In this document: piece after piece, positions 40,297 to 51,136 of the stretch
How the letters are laid out: every line of letters begins with the position of its first letter
Position numbering within the stretch: position 1 is the stretch's first letter
NCBI RefSeq assembly: GCF_007830235.1
Contig: NZ_VLKI01000005.1
Span: 186,001 to 250,000, forward strand
Direction of reading: 5' to 3'
Length of the DNA stretch: 64,000 nucleotides
Origin: Cytobacillus oceanisediminis
Lineage (GTDB): Bacteria; Bacillota; Bacilli; Bacillales; Cytobacillaceae
The notes under the pieces: model-generated
Told to the model about the DNA's origin: nothing
What the model saw: the letters and a program-made list of their open reading frames with translations, nothing else
The model's database searches: none
Position numbers and translations under genes: made by a program

Positions 40297-42513
40297 ATGA
40301 GTAAAATGCGCGTTTATGAATATGCGAAAAAACATAACATTTCAAGCAAGGATGTTATTACTAAATTAAAAGACATGAATATTGAGGTTTCAAACCATAT
40401 GACAACAATAGAGCCGGGTGCTGTACAAAAGCTTGACGGCATCTTCAGCAAAAAAGAGGGCCAACAGCCTCAAAACCAGCAAAAACCACAAGGGAGTCCA
40501 AAACCGGCTTCCAACAAGACTGATGATAAAAATTCATCAGGCCAAAAAGGAAAGCCTCAAAATAAATCAGGTGAAGGCAAAAGCCAGGGACAGGGCAGCC
40601 AGTCCAAAAACTTCTCCGGAAACAACCGAGGCAATAACAACAATAATAGAAACAATAATAACAACAGAAATAATAACAGAAACAACAATAAGAACAAAAA
40701 CAACAAAGGTAAGCAACAGCAGCAGACACAGGCAGCCCCTGCTCCTAAGAAAGTGAAGGAGCTTCCTTCAAAAATTACTTTCAGCGAATCACTGACAGTA
40801 GCGGAACTGGCAAAGAAGCTGCACCGCGAACCTTCTGAAATTATTAAAAAGCTTTTCATGCTTGGTGTTATGGCAACCATTAATCAGGACCTTGACAAAG
40901 ATGCCATCGAATTGATTGCTGGTGAATATGGCGTTGAAGTAGAAGAAGAAGTATTAGTTGATACAACTGATCTTGAAGTATACTTCACAGAAGATGAAAA
41001 TGCGGAATTAATTGAACGTCCATCTGTTGTTACAATCATGGGCCACGTTGACCATGGTAAAACAACATTGCTTGACTCCATCCGCAATACGAAGGTTACT
41101 GCGGGTGAAGCTGGAGGCATCACTCAGCATATTGGTGCATACCAGGTTGAAGAAAACGGCAAAAAGATTACATTCCTTGATACACCAGGACATGCTGCAT
41201 TTACAACAATGCGTGCGCGCGGTGCGAAAATCACAGATATCACGATTCTAGTAGTTGCAGCCGATGACGGTGTAATGCCTCAGACAGTTGAAGCAATCAA
41301 CCATGCAAAAGCAGCAGAGGTGCCAATTATCGTGGCTGTAAACAAAATGGATAAAGAAGCAGCAAACCCGGATCGAGTTATGCAGGAACTAACTGAGCAT
41401 GGCCTTGTTCCTGAAGCTTGGGGCGGAGATACAATCTTTGTTCCGATTTCAGCTATTACTGGCGAAGGAATTGACGCGCTTCTTGAAATGATTTTGCTTG
41501 TCGGTGAAGTGGAAGAATACAAAGCAAACCCGGACCGCAATGCAGTTGGTACAGTTATCGAAGCACAGCTAGATAAAGGCCGCGGTTCAGTCGCTACACT
41601 TCTTGTGCAGAACGGTACATTGAAGGTAGGGGATCCGATCGTTGTTGGAAATACATTCGGCCGTGTTCGTGCAATGGTGAATGATCTTGGCCGCCGAGTT
41701 AAAACTGCCGGACCGTCAACACCTGTAGAAATTACGGGCCTAAATGATGTACCGCAGGCTGGGGACCGCTTTGTTGTTCTGGATGATGAAAAGACAGCCC
41801 GCCAGGTTGGTGAAGCTCGTGCGTCACAGGCTTTGCAGGCTCAGCGCAGCGAAAAAACCCGCGTAAGTCTTGATAACTTGTTTGAACATATGAAACAAGG
41901 GGAAATGAAAGACTTAAACATCGTAGTAAAAGCCGATGTTCAAGGTTCAGCTGAAGCTTTAACTGCTGCCCTTCATAAAATTGACGTAGAAGGCGTAAAT
42001 GTACGTATTCTTCATACGGGTGTAGGTGCGATCAATGAATCCGACATTACATTGGCAGCAGCCTTCAACGCTATCGTAATCGGATTTAATGTTCGCCCTG
42101 ACAATAATGCGAAACGTGCAGCAGAAGCAGAAGATGTCGATATCCGCTTGCATCGCATTATCTATAAAGTTATTGAGGAAATTGAATTGGCGATGCAGGG
42201 TATGCTTGATCCTGAGTTTGAAGAAAAAATTATCGGTCAAGCTGAAGTCCGCCAGACTTTCAAAGTTTCCAAAATCGGTACAATTGCCGGTTCCTATGTA
42301 ACGGACGGAAAAATTACGCGTAACAGCGGAATCCGCCTGATCCGTGACGGCGTTGTTATCTTTGAAGGGGAAGTTGATGCGCTGAAGCGTTTCAAAGATG
42401 ACGCCAAAGAAGTAGCACAGGGCTATGAATGCGGTATTACCATTAAAAACTTCAATGACGTAAAAGAAGGCGACGTTATCGAAGCATATATTATGCAGGA
42501 AGTGGAACGTTAA
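40297..42513 (+). CDS. infB: Translation initiation factor IF-2
   Basis: IF-2 delivers fMet-tRNA to the 30S and promotes subunit joining with GTP. The 738-aa protein has the N-terminal IF2_N domain ([22 protein letters not shown]), a low-complexity Q/N/K/R linker (about residues 50-150, with long runs of Asn), a second IF2_N, then the G domain at about residue 248 ([22 protein letters not shown]) and domains II, III and C2. It shares one base with ylxP. Confidence 0.97.
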   Translation: MSKMRVYEYAKKHNISSKDVITKLKDMNIEVSNHMTTIEPGAVQKLDGIFSKKEGQQPQNQQKPQGSPKPASNKTDDKNSSGQKGKPQNKSGEGKSQGQGSQSKNFSGNNRGNNNNNRNNNNNRNNNRNNNKNKNNKGKQQQQTQAAPAPKKVKELPSKITFSESLTVAELAKKLHREPSEIIKKLFMLGVMATINQDLDKDAIELIAGEYGVEVEEEVLVDTTDLEVYFTEDENAELIERPSVVTIMGHVDHGKTTLLDSIRNTKVTAGEAGGITQHIGAYQVEENGKKITFLDTPGHAAFTTMRARGAKITDITILVVAADDGVMPQTVEAINHAKAAEVPIIVAVNKMDKEAANPDRVMQELTEHGLVPEAWGGDTIFVPISAITGEGIDALLEMILLVGEVEEYKANPDRNAVGTVIEAQLDKGRGSVATLLVQNGTLKVGDPIVVGNTFGRVRAMVNDLGRRVKTAGPSTPVEITGLNDVPQAGDRFVVLDDEKTARQVGEARASQALQAQRSEKTRVSLDNLFEHMKQGEMKDLNIVVKADVQGSAEALTAALHKIDVEGVNVRILHTGVGAINESDITLAAAFNAIVIGFNVRPDNNAKRAAEAEDVDIRLHRIIYKVIEEIELAMQGMLDPEFEEKIIGQAEVRQTFKVSKIGTIAGSYVTDGKITRNSGIRLIRDGVVIFEGEVDALKRFKDDAKEVAQGYECGITIKNFNDVKEGDVIEAYIMQEVER

Positions 42514-42794
42514 TGGTAATTGGCCTTGCTGCCTGTGAATGTATTATTTATGACACACATTCATTAAAAGAAAAACGGGCTGTTTTGCAGCGAATACTTA
42601 CCCGCTTGAAGCAAAGATACAATGTTTCTGTATCAGAGGTGGATTACCAGGATCTATGGCAAAGAACCAAAATTGCCATTGTGGCTGTCTCGTCCACCCA
42701 GGTTTCAACGGAACATGAGCTGCAAAATGCGCTGAAAATGATTGATTCGTTCCCTGAAATTGAACGGACAATTACTGATTTAGAGTGGCTTTAA
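42513..42794 (+). CDS. ylxP: DUF503 protein YlxP
   Basis: A 93-aa DUF503 protein found between infB and rbfA in Firmicutes. Family features: [42 protein letters not shown] role in ribosome maturation alongside RbfA is inferred from neighbourhood. The start overlaps the infB stop (TAATG). Confidence 0.92.
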   Translation: MVIGLAACECIIYDTHSLKEKRAVLQRILTRLKQRYNVSVSEVDYQDLWQRTKIAIVAVSSTQVSTEHELQNALKMIDSFPEIERTITDLEWL

Positions 42795-42811
42795 GAAGAG
42801 GTGAAATAGAA

Positions 42812-43192
42812 ATGAGCCTTAGAGCAAATCGAGTTGGAGAACAAATGAAAAAAGAACTGGGCGAAATCATCGGCCGGAAAATAAAGGATCCGCGGGTTGG
42901 ATTTGTTACGGTAACAGATGTTCAAGTTACCGGTGACCTCCAGCAGGCAACTGTATTTATTTCTGTTTTGGGTGATGAGGAGCAGAGAGAAAATACACTT
43001 CGCGGACTGGCTAAAGCAAAAGGATTTATCCGATCTGAAATCGGCCAGAGAATTCGGCTTCGAAAAACACCGGAAATCCTGTTTGAATTTGATGAATCCA
43101 TTGACTACGGTAACCGTATTGAGTCATTGCTTCATCAGATTCAGGATGAAGGCCGTTCCAAAGACGAAGATTCCGCCAAAGATGAAGAATAA
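42812..43192 (+). CDS. rbfA: Ribosome-binding factor A
   Basis: RbfA acts in late 30S maturation near the 5' end of 16S rRNA. The 126-aa KH-like protein has [34 protein letters not shown] and [29 protein letters not shown] (42795-42802) fixes ATG 42812; the open frame from 42785 overlaps ylxP. Confidence 0.96.
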   Translation: MSLRANRVGEQMKKELGEIIGRKIKDPRVGFVTVTDVQVTGDLQQATVFISVLGDEEQRENTLRGLAKAKGFIRSEIGQRIRLRKTPEILFEFDESIDYGNRIESLLHQIQDEGRSKDEDSAKDEE

Positions 43193-43198
43193 TTTTTA

Positions 43199-43229
43199 AT
43201 GGATAGACAATTGTCTATCCATTTTTTTC
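43199..43229 (+). terminator. Terminator after rbfA
   Basis: A perfect 24-bp palindrome (ATGGATAGACAA with TTGTCTATCCAT, 43199-43222) followed by seven T. It may only partly separate rbfA from truB. Confidence 0.82.
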
Positions 43230-43249
43230 TAAAATGAGGTGATACATAA

Positions 43250-44167
43250 ATGGAAGGAATTTTACCGCTTTTTAAACCAAAAGGAATGACATCCCATGAT
43301 TGTGTCTTCAGGCTGCGTAAGATTTTAAGGATGAAGAGAATCGGCCATACTGGAACACTGGATCCTGATGTAACAGGAGTTCTGCCTATTTGCCTTGGCA
43401 GGGCAACGAAGGTGGCAGAGTACATAACAGATGCAGGGAAGTCCTATGAAGGTGATGTAACGATTGGCTTTTCCACTACAACGGAAGATGCATCAGGTGA
43501 AGTGGTGGAGCGGAAAGATGTAAATGCACCAATTACCCGAGAGCAAATACTGGCTGTATTGAAAAGTCTGACCGGTGAAATTACACAGACTCCGCCAATG
43601 TTTTCAGCTGTTAAAGTGAATGGCAAACGGCTATATGAATATGCAAGACAGGGAATTGAAGTGGAAAGGCCCTCAAGGCAAGTCCATATTTATTCGATTG
43701 AACTTTTGGATGATAGAGCTGTTTTCACAGGTGAGAACATCACCTTCCGATTCCGGGTGGCCTGCAGCAAAGGGACATACATCCGGACACTCGCTGTCAT
43801 GATCGGAAGTGAACTTGGTTACCCGGCACATATGTCAGAGCTTGTAAGAATAAAGTCTGCAACTCTTACACTGGAAGATTGCCTTACTTTTGAAGAGATT
43901 GAAGATCGGGTGGAAAAAGAAACTTTTACTGAGGTTCTCCGGCCTATGGAAGCCGCGCTTTCTCATTTGCCGAAATTTCAAATAAGTGATAAAGTAGCAG
44001 AGAAAGTAAAAAATGGGGCTGTATTAACTATCCCTGATCATTTGCTTGACACCAAAGGTCCCATAGCCGTTGAAACCCTTGGCGGTGTGGTGTTAGCTAT
44101 ATATGAACATCACTCTCGGAAACCGGGTTTAATGAAGCCAGTAAAAGTGTTAAGAAATGATATATAA
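43250..44167 (+). CDS. truB: tRNA pseudouridine-55 synthase TruB
   Basis: TruB makes pseudouridine 55 in the T-loop of tRNAs. The 305-aa protein has the catalytic motif GHTGTLDPDVTGVLP with nucleophile D38, FSAVKVNGKRLYEYAR, and SKGTYIRTL. GAGGTG (43235-43240) precedes ATG 43250. A weak A/T-rich hairpin at 44178-44196 follows it. Confidence 0.96.
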   Translation: MEGILPLFKPKGMTSHDCVFRLRKILRMKRIGHTGTLDPDVTGVLPICLGRATKVAEYITDAGKSYEGDVTIGFSTTTEDASGEVVERKDVNAPITREQILAVLKSLTGEITQTPPMFSAVKVNGKRLYEYARQGIEVERPSRQVHIYSIELLDDRAVFTGENITFRFRVACSKGTYIRTLAVMIGSELGYPAHMSELVRIKSATLTLEDCLTFEEIEDRVEKETFTEVLRPMEAALSHLPKFQISDKVAEKVKNGAVLTIPDHLLDTKGPIAVETLGGVVLAIYEHHSRKPGLMKPVKVLRNDI

Positions 44168-44244
44168 AGTCCTTGTTCAAAAAGAGGGTCTTTTTGGGCA
44201 TTCTTGAAGGTCTAGGCTCTGTAGAGAAAAGGTGAAATAAACGC

Positions 44245-45195
44245 ATGGAAGTAATTCATATTCAACACCCCCATAATATAGAAAAAAATGATATGCCTGA
44301 GATGGCAATAGCACTTGGATATTTTGATGGAGTGCATCGCGGGCACCAAAAAGTCATTCTCCAAGCAAAAGCAATTGCCGGACAAAAAGGTTTAAAAAGT
44401 GCGGTTATGACATTTGATCCCCATCCTTCAGTAGTATTGGGCAAAAGTGTTCAGCATATAGAATATATTACGCCTCTCCAGGATAAAATCAGCATTATGG
44501 CAAATTTGGGTGTCGACTATTTATTTGTCGTCCATTTTTCAAGAGAATTTGCAAATCTTTTGCCACAGGAATTCGTGGATCAATATTTAATCGCCCTTAA
44601 TGCAAAACATGTGGTTGCAGGCTTTGATTATTCATATGGCCGCATGGGCCGCGGTACAATGGAAACACTTTTGTTTCATTCAAGAGGCCAATTCGAATAT
44701 TCTGTTATTGAAAAGCTTTCCAATGGAGATGAAAAAATAAGCTCCACGCTTATACGAAAATACATTCGGGAAGGGAAAACAGGTGAACTTCCAGAGCTAT
44801 TGGGGAGGCATTATACAACTTCCGGAGTTGTCGTCCATGGCGATAAAAGAGGGCGGACAATCGGTTTTCCAACCGCGAATATCGACCTTATAGATGAATA
44901 TATCATTCCGCCGGTCGGTGTATACTCCGTAAGGCTTTTAACGGACGGCAAATGGCATGAAGGTGTATGCAATGTTGGCTATAAACCCACTTTCAATAAA
45001 GAAAAAGGGGACAAGCCATCGGTAGAAGTCCATATATTTGATTTCTCTGAAGATATTTATGGCCGGAAAGTTACCGTTGAATGGCATAGGCATCTGAGAA
45101 GCGAGCAAAAATTTTCGGGTGTTCAGGAATTGATCGGCCAAATCGGAAAAGATAAACAACAGGCACTGCAATATTTTGAGAAAAACAGGGTTTAG
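44245..45195 (+). CDS. ribF: Bifunctional riboflavin kinase / FMN adenylyltransferase RibF (RibC)
   Basis: Makes FMN and FAD from riboflavin. The 316-aa protein has an N-terminal nucleotidyltransferase domain (ALGYFDGVHRGHQKVI, MTFDPHPS) and a C-terminal flavokinase domain (GVVVHGDKRGRTIGFPTANI, GVCNVGYKPTF). AAAGGTG (44229-44235) precedes ATG 44245. In B. subtilis this gene is also called ribC. Confidence 0.96.
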   Translation: MEVIHIQHPHNIEKNDMPEMAIALGYFDGVHRGHQKVILQAKAIAGQKGLKSAVMTFDPHPSVVLGKSVQHIEYITPLQDKISIMANLGVDYLFVVHFSREFANLLPQEFVDQYLIALNAKHVVAGFDYSYGRMGRGTMETLLFHSRGQFEYSVIEKLSNGDEKISSTLIRKYIREGKTGELPELLGRHYTTSGVVVHGDKRGRTIGFPTANIDLIDEYIIPPVGVYSVRLLTDGKWHEGVCNVGYKPTFNKEKGDKPSVEVHIFDFSEDIYGRKVTVEWHRHLRSEQKFSGVQELIGQIGKDKQQALQYFEKNRV

Positions 45196-45197
45196 CC

Positions 45198-45226
45198 TTG
45201 CTTTTTGTCACAAAAAGTTGTATTCT
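45198..45226 (+). promoter_or_regulatory. Possible promoter of rpsO
   Basis: TTGCTT (45198-45203), 17-bp spacer, TATTCT (45221-45226), just after the ribF stop. Confidence 0.45.
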
Positions 45227-45239
45227 TAGTAACGTACCA

Positions 45240-45587
<348 letters not shown>

Positions 45588-45594
45588 TCAACAG

Positions 45595-45622
45595 AAGCGG
45601 GATTTTTTCCCGCTTTTTTATT
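45595..45622 (+). terminator. Terminator after rpsO
   Basis: AAGCGGGA (45595-45602) pairs with TCCCGCTT (45608-45615), followed by TTTTTATT. Confidence 0.87.
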
Positions 45623-45671
45623 AGCTTTAAAAAGTTGAATTTTGTTCCAAATCATGTGCTTTTTACAAGAA

Positions 45672-45799
45672 CTGTCTAGCTTCACAAGTAAGGCTTTGAC
45701 AGAATTTCCTTCGCACGACTAAAAGCGGCAGCTTTTAGGAGGAGGCCCCATCAGCTCGAGGGACTTGTCGCCGATAAGCGGGCGCCTTACACCTTTCTT
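45672..45799 (+). repeat. Diverged copy (E) of the long-hairpin repeat
   Basis: Starts CTGTCTAGCTTC and ends GGCGCCTTACACCTTTCTTT. The interior shares the AAAAGCGGCAGCTTTTAGGAGG hairpin region with copy A, and has CTCGAGGGACTTGTCG instead of the regular core. It lies in the 497-bp rpsO-pnp gap. Confidence 0.55.
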
Positions 45800-45852
45800 T
45801 TTGTACATACATAATCTATTCTTATTTTAGCGGACGGGAAAACTGTGCATAC

Positions 45853-46067
45853 TATAATATGCATATTTTAATTATGATTTAAGAGCATCTAATGCTTTTC
45901 TATATAAAAAACTAATTCTGCTGCAGGTAATACTACAGCCAGGAGTATTGGCGGGTAACGCCAGTACAAGGAATCCAAGTGCTTTTGCAGGATTACTGGA
46001 AGCCAATGCAGGATAAATAATGATTGAATTGACCAGGCAGATGAGACGCCGGTCTTCAAGTGAATTG
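45853..46067 (+). promoter_or_regulatory. pnp promoter -10 and structured leader
   Basis: TATAAT at 45853-45858 has no clear -35. Downstream are small hairpins: AATACT/AGTATT (about 45929-45951) and GGCG-GGTAA-CGCC (45951-45963). The segment contains an open stretch of about 55 codons without a start or ribosome site, which I treat as non-coding. Confidence 0.4.
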
Positions 46068-46084
46068 CAGAGAGGGGTAAAAAT

Positions 46085-48205
46085 ATGGGACAAGATAAAC
46101 ATGTCTACAGCCTTGACTGGGCTGGGCGCAAATTGACCGTTGAAATTGGCCAGCTAGCTAAGCAGGCTAACGGTGCGGCTTTAGTGCGCTATGGAGATAC
46201 TGTAGTTCTTAGTACAGCCACAGCATCAAAAGAACCGAAAAACCTGGATTTCTTTCCACTGACAGTGAATTACGAGGAACGTTTATATGCTGTAGGTAAA
46301 ATACCAGGCGGTTTTATCAAGAGAGAGGGCCGTCCAAGCGAGAAAGCTATTTTGGCAAGCCGCTTAATTGACAGGCCGATTAGACCATTATTTGCTGACG
46401 GATTCAGAAATGATGTACAAGTAGTCAGCATGGTAATGAGTGTGGACCAAAACTGTTCATCCGAAATGGCTGCAATGTTTGGTTCGTCATTGGCGCTTTG
46501 CGTCTCTGATATACCTTTCGGAGGACCAATCGCCGGTGTAAGTGTCGGCCGGATTGATGGCGAGTTCATCATCAACCCATCTGTGGACCAGGCAGAAAAG
46601 AGCGACATCAGCCTTGTTGTAGCCGGAACAAAGGATGCGATCAACATGGTTGAAGCTGGCGCTGAAGAAGTACCTGAAGAGATAATGCTTGAAGCTATCA
46701 TGTTCGGGCATGAAGAAATTAAGCGCCTGATTGCCTTCCAGGAAGAGATTGCGGCTGAAATTGGCAAAGAGAAAATGGAAGTGGTTTTATACCAAGTTGA
46801 CCAGGATCTCGAGGCTGAAGTGCGCGGCATCTGTGAGAAGGATATGATTGCTGCAATTCAAGTACAGGAAAAACATGCTCGTGAAGCTGCCATAAAGGCT
46901 GTAAAAGAAGAAATTACAGCTAAATATGAAGCAGAAGAAGCGGATGACGATAAGCTTAAGCAAATCAAGCAAATCCTTGATAAAATTGTCAAAGCAGAAG
47001 TGCGTCGTTTAATTACAGAAGATAAAGTACGCCCTGACGGCCGCGGCCTGGATGTAATCCGCCCTCTATCTTCTGAAGTTGACTTACTTCCTCGTACCCA
47101 TGGCTCAGGATTATTTACGCGTGGACAAACCCAGGCGCTGAGCATTTGTACATTGGGTGCCCTTGGAGACGTTCAGATTCTGGATGGTTTAGGAATTGAA
47201 GAAGAAAAGAGATTTATGCACCATTATAACTTCCCTAACTTTAGTGTGGGTGAGACAGGGCCTATTAGAGGACCGGGCCGCCGTGAAATCGGTCATGGTG
47301 CTCTGGGCGAGCGTGCGTTGGAACCGATTATTCCTTCTGAGAAAGACTTCCCATATACAATCCGTCTTGTTTCAGAAGTATTGGAATCAAACGGTTCAAC
47401 ATCCCAGGCAAGTATCTGTGCAAGTACTTTAGCGATGATGGATGCTGGTGTTCCGATTAAGGCTCCAGTTGCCGGTATTGCAATGGGACTTATTAAATCA
47501 GGTGAGCATTACTCCATTTTGACTGATATCCAGGGCATGGAAGATCACCTTGGCGACATGGACTTCAAAGTTGCGGGGACTTCCAAGGGTGTAACTGCCC
47601 TTCAAATGGATATTAAAATTGAGGGCTTATCCCGTGAAATCCTTGAGGAAGCACTGCAGCAGGCGAAAAAAGGCCGCATGCAGATTCTTGACTCCATGCT
47701 GAGCACGATTGAACAGCCGAGAAATGAACTTTCCAAATATGCTCCTAAGATTTTAATGATGTCAATCAACCCTGATAAGATTCGTGATGTTATTGGGCCA
47801 AGCGGTAAGCAAATTAATAAGATCATTGAAGAAACAGGCGTTAAAATCGATATCGAGCAGGATGGAACAGTGTTCATTTCATCTGTAGATGAAGCAATGA
47901 ACCAACAAGCTAAGAAAATTATCGAAGACATTGTTCGTGAAGTTGAAGTTGGACAAATGTACCTTGGCAAGGTAAAACGCATTGAAAAATTCGGTGCATT
48001 TGTTGAAATCTTCTCTGGAAAAGACGGGCTTGTCCACATTTCCGAGCTTGCTGAAGAGCGCGTTGGAAAAGTGGAAGACGTGGTATCCATTGGCGACGAA
48101 CTTCTTGTAAAAGTAACTGAAATTGATAAGCAGGGCCGAGTAAACCTTTCCCGCAAAGCGGTGTTGCGTGAACAGCGCGAACAAAAGGAAAAAGCTCAGC
48201 AATAA
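46085..48205 (+). CDS. pnp: Polyribonucleotide nucleotidyltransferase (PNPase)
   Basis: PNPase is a 3'-5' phosphorolytic RNase and the main mRNA exonuclease in Bacillus. The 706-aa protein has two RNase PH domains (first about 10-230, second about 315-540 with the conserved GGATTTTEG-like core [19 protein letters not shown]), a helical linker, a KH domain ([20 protein letters not shown]) and an S1 domain ([20 protein letters not shown]). AGAGAGGGG (46070-46078) precedes ATG 46085. Confidence 0.97.
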   Translation: MGQDKHVYSLDWAGRKLTVEIGQLAKQANGAALVRYGDTVVLSTATASKEPKNLDFFPLTVNYEERLYAVGKIPGGFIKREGRPSEKAILASRLIDRPIRPLFADGFRNDVQVVSMVMSVDQNCSSEMAAMFGSSLALCVSDIPFGGPIAGVSVGRIDGEFIINPSVDQAEKSDISLVVAGTKDAINMVEAGAEEVPEEIMLEAIMFGHEEIKRLIAFQEEIAAEIGKEKMEVVLYQVDQDLEAEVRGICEKDMIAAIQVQEKHAREAAIKAVKEEITAKYEAEEADDDKLKQIKQILDKIVKAEVRRLITEDKVRPDGRGLDVIRPLSSEVDLLPRTHGSGLFTRGQTQALSICTLGALGDVQILDGLGIEEEKRFMHHYNFPNFSVGETGPIRGPGRREIGHGALGERALEPIIPSEKDFPYTIRLVSEVLESNGSTSQASICASTLAMMDAGVPIKAPVAGIAMGLIKSGEHYSILTDIQGMEDHLGDMDFKVAGTSKGVTALQMDIKIEGLSREILEEALQQAKKGRMQILDSMLSTIEQPRNELSKYAPKILMMSINPDKIRDVIGPSGKQINKIIEETGVKIDIEQDGTVFISSVDEAMNQQAKKIIEDIVREVEVGQMYLGKVKRIEKFGAFVEIFSGKDGLVHISELAEERVGKVEDVVSIGDELLVKVTEIDKQGRVNLSRKAVLREQREQKEKAQQ

Positions 48206-48246
48206 TACAGGAAGCTGTTAGTTTGTATTGGCTTAACTTCCTATAG

Positions 48247-48271
48247 AGCCAGGGGGAACCCTGGCTTTTTA
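48247..48271 (+). terminator. Terminator after pnp
   Basis: AGCCAGGG (48247-48254), GGAA loop, CCCTGGCT (48259-48266), then TTTT. Confidence 0.87.
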
Positions 48272-48379
48272 CATATTTAAATTCTTGAGGCTTCGTCTGC
48301 CCATTACATATCTTTGCGAAACCCTTTCGTTCTACCTTGTCCCTTCAAATCATAATATGAATTGAAGGAGGCATGCAGA

Positions 48380-49405
48380 ATGAGGAAGTTTATCCATATT
48401 GCTATCATGTTTGTTATTGCATTAGTGTTTGTCAATAATCCGCTTACAGATCAATACATTGCAGGATTGAAAGGGGATTCAGGGGTTGTTGCTGTGTCAG
48501 TGTCAAAGCCTAAGAACTCCCCCCTTTATGATGAAATAGCGGCAAAAGCAGCTGAATACAGCATACCTGCCCAGGATGCAAAAATAGATCCTGTCTGGAA
48601 AGCCATACCAGGCTACAATGGAATAGCGGTTGATGTTGAGGCATCCTATAAAAAAATGAAGTCAGGGAATAAGTTTAACGAAGAAAAGCTTGTTTTTAAG
48701 CAGGTTGAACCAAAAGTAAAGTTAGGCGATCTGCCTCCAGCACCTGTATATAAAGGCCATCCTGATAAGCCGATGGTCAGTTTCATTATTAATGTTGCAT
48801 GGGGAAATGAATATTTATCGGGAATGCTTGCCACTTTGAAAAATCATAATGTATCTGCGAGTTTTTTCCTTGAAGGAAGATGGGTAAAGAATAATCCAGA
48901 GCTTGCCAGATTAATCATGGATGCCGGCCATGAAGTTGGCAATCACTCATATACTCATCCAGATATGAAGGTAATTTCTTCTGCAAAAGCTAGAGAAGAA
49001 ATCCTGAAGACCAACGATGTGATTGAAGCGACAATGTCTGAAAAAGTGCTCAAGCCGATAACATGGTTTGCCCCGCCGAGTGGCAGCTATAGAGACGAAA
49101 TTGTCAAAATTGCGGCACAAGAGAACCTGGGGACGGTTATGTGGACAGTCGATACGGTAGATTGGAAAAAGCCATCACCCGAGCAGCTAATCAATCGGGT
49201 TTTAAGCAAGGTCCATAATGGCGCTTTAATTTTAATGCATCCGACTGATTCAACTGAAAAATCGCTGGATCAATTAATTATGGGACTAAAGCAGAAGAAT
49301 CTCCAGATTGGGACGGTTTCTGAACTATTAAGTGAAAAGAGAATCCAGAATCGGGAAAATAATAATCAGGGTTTTGGAAAAAATAACAATAATGATATAA
49401 ACTAA
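48380..49405 (+). CDS. ylxY: Sporulation-type polysaccharide deacetylase-like protein YlxY
   Basis: A 341-aa exported NodB-family protein. An N-terminal signal/anchor helix (FIHIAIMFVIALVFVN) precedes a linker and the NodB domain (about residues 130-320). The histidine motif is present (HEVGNHSYTHPDM), and later PPSGSY and MHPT. The usual first motif (TFDDGP) is replaced by SFIINVAWGNEY, which lacks the paired Asp, so activity is doubtful. AAGGAGG (48365-48371) fixes ATG 48380 rather than TTG 48362. The 170 bp before it hold only the pnp terminator. Confidence 0.92.
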   Translation: MRKFIHIAIMFVIALVFVNNPLTDQYIAGLKGDSGVVAVSVSKPKNSPLYDEIAAKAAEYSIPAQDAKIDPVWKAIPGYNGIAVDVEASYKKMKSGNKFNEEKLVFKQVEPKVKLGDLPPAPVYKGHPDKPMVSFIINVAWGNEYLSGMLATLKNHNVSASFFLEGRWVKNNPELARLIMDAGHEVGNHSYTHPDMKVISSAKAREEILKTNDVIEATMSEKVLKPITWFAPPSGSYRDEIVKIAAQENLGTVMWTVDTVDWKKPSPEQLINRVLSKVHNGALILMHPTDSTEKSLDQLIMGLKQKNLQIGTVSELLSEKRIQNRENNNQGFGKNNNNDIN

Positions 49406-49446
49406 TGGAAGCATATGTCTAGGGATTCAGAACAGGAGGAATTTAT

Positions 49447-50682
49447 TTGATAAAGAAATATACTTGCCAAAACGGAGTAAGAGTCGTACTAGAAAATATT
49501 CCAACCGTCCGTTCCGTTGCGATAGGAGTTTGGATCGGAACAGGCTCACGGAACGAAGATACTGAAAATAACGGGATTTCCCATTTTCTCGAGCATATGT
49601 TTTTCAAAGGAACGAAAACAAGATCTGCCCGGGAAATTGCAGAGAGTTTTGATAGCATTGGGGGCCAGGTTAACGCCTTCACTTCAAAAGAGTATACCTG
49701 CTACTATGCCAAGGTTCTTGATACACATTCGGATTTTGCCCTTGAGGTACTCTCGGATATGTTCTTTAACTCCACTTTTGTTGATGAAGAACTGAATAAA
49801 GAAAAAAATGTCGTTTACGAAGAGATCAAAATGTATGAGGACACACCGGATGATATCGTTCACGATCTTTTAAGCAAAGCGATCTATGAAAATCATTCCC
49901 TTGGTTATCCGATACTTGGAACTGAAGGAACACTTGCTACTTTTAACGGCGATACATTGAAACAATACATGCATGAAACGTACACACCTGAAAATGTCGT
50001 TATCTCCATTGCCGGAAATATTACCGAATCCTTTATTAAGGAAGTAGAAAAATATTTCGGTTCCTACGAAGGCGGCAATAGAGAAAGAACAGAACAGAAA
50101 CCTGAATTCCATTCAAACCATAGTGCCCGCAAAAAGGACACTGAACAAGCACATCTATGCCTTGGATTTGAAGGCTTGCAGGTGGGGCATAAAGATATTT
50201 ACAACCTTATTGTCTTAAATAATATTCTGGGCGGAAGCATGAGCAGCCGTCTGTTCCAGGATGTCAGGGAGCAAAGAGGATTGGCTTATTCAGTCTTTTC
50301 CTATCATTCAGCATTCCAGGATAGCGGCATTGTGACGCTTTATGGCGGAACGGGCGCAAAACAGCTTGATGTCCTGTTTGATACAGTCCAGGAAACCCTT
50401 GCCACCCTTAAACAAGATGGCATTACTGACAAAGAGCTGAACAACAGCAAAGAACAGCTTAAAGGCAGCTTAATGCTGAGCCTTGAAAGCACAAATAGCA
50501 GAATGAGCCGAAACGGCAAAAATGAACTTCTGCTTGGACGCCACCGCTCTATGGATGAAATTGTGGAGGAAATTGATGCCGTATCCATGCAGGGTGTGAA
50601 CAATATGGCGAACACCATATTTACGGATAAATACTCTGTCGCTTTGATCAGCCCGGATGGCGAGCTTCCTAAAAACCTTTAA
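49447..50682 (+). CDS. mlpA: M16 family zinc peptidase MlpA (YmxG)
   Basis: A 411-aa pitrilysin-family protease. The inverted zinc motif HxxEH is in ISHFLEHMFFKGT, with the distal Glu in EEIKMYEDTPDDIVHD. The C-terminal half is the second M16 fold (LGGSMSSRLFQDVREQRGLAYS). In B. subtilis mlpA is linked to regulation of aprE. The start is TTG 49447 after AGGAGGA (49434-49440). Confidence 0.93.
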   Translation: MIKKYTCQNGVRVVLENIPTVRSVAIGVWIGTGSRNEDTENNGISHFLEHMFFKGTKTRSAREIAESFDSIGGQVNAFTSKEYTCYYAKVLDTHSDFALEVLSDMFFNSTFVDEELNKEKNVVYEEIKMYEDTPDDIVHDLLSKAIYENHSLGYPILGTEGTLATFNGDTLKQYMHETYTPENVVISIAGNITESFIKEVEKYFGSYEGGNRERTEQKPEFHSNHSARKKDTEQAHLCLGFEGLQVGHKDIYNLIVLNNILGGSMSSRLFQDVREQRGLAYSVFSYHSAFQDSGIVTLYGGTGAKQLDVLFDTVQETLATLKQDGITDKELNNSKEQLKGSLMLSLESTNSRMSRNGKNELLLGRHRSMDEIVEEIDAVSMQGVNNMANTIFTDKYSVALISPDGELPKNL

Positions 50683-50702
50683 AATCAATATAAATATACT
50701 TA

Positions 50703-50735
50703 AAAACAGCCTATGCCAATGACAGGCTGTTTTCT
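50703..50735 (+). terminator. Terminator after mlpA
   Basis: AAAACAGCCT (50703-50712) pairs with AGGCTGTTTT (50724-50733), followed by C then T-rich sequence. Confidence 0.85.
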
Positions 50736-50805
50736 TTTGTCCAAGACTTCTAAAAACGGCGGAAGAGCGATAAAGATATATAGAGGAAGAAAAGGAGGGC
50801 TGATC

Positions 50806-51060
50806 ATGAGATTAAGTGAGTTAAGCGGAAAAGAAATTGTTGATGTAAAAAGGGCAGAACGGCTGGGAGTCCTTGGGCAGACAGATCTAGAGATTAATGA
50901 AAAAACCGGGCAGATTCAGGCTTTGCTCATTCCCTCACTGAAATGGTTTGGTTTCAAGCGTCAGGGAGATGAGATCAGGGTTTCGTGGCAGCATATCAGA
51001 AAAATCGGCAATGACATGATTATTATCGATATCCCGGAAAATGAAGAAGAAATTGAATAA
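50806..51060 (+). CDS. ymxH: PRC-barrel protein of the YlmC/YmxH sporulation family
   Basis: An 84-aa PRC-barrel protein (MRLSELSGKEIVDVKRAERLG; GDEIRVSWQHIRKIGNDMII). The family is restricted to endospore formers; its function is unclear. AAGGAGG (50793-50799) fixes ATG 50806; the longer open frame from 50713 crosses the mlpA terminator. Confidence 0.92.
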   Translation: MRLSELSGKEIVDVKRAERLGVLGQTDLEINEKTGQIQALLIPSLKWFGFKRQGDEIRVSWQHIRKIGNDMIIIDIPENEEEIE

Positions 51061-51071
51061 TACTGATGAAG

Positions 51072-51097
51072 AAGGGCCGGGAAGGGTCCTTTTTTAT
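51072..51097 (+). terminator. Terminator after ymxH
   Basis: AAGGGCC (51072-51078) pairs with GGTCCTT (51085-51091, one G-U), followed by TTTTATT. Confidence 0.75.
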
Positions 51098-51136
51098 TTC
51101 TGCTTAATGCAGTTTAGCGGTAAATTATGCGACATA

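Noticed and set aside
40445..40880. Minus-strand frames rich in Cys/Leu opposite infB
   Set aside because: They mirror the Asn-rich linker of IF-2 and are shadows of the repetitive codons.
45872..46102. Minus-strand open frame of 76 codons overlapping the pnp start
   Set aside because: No ribosome site or promoter, no recognisable domain, and it overlaps the pnp leader and start.
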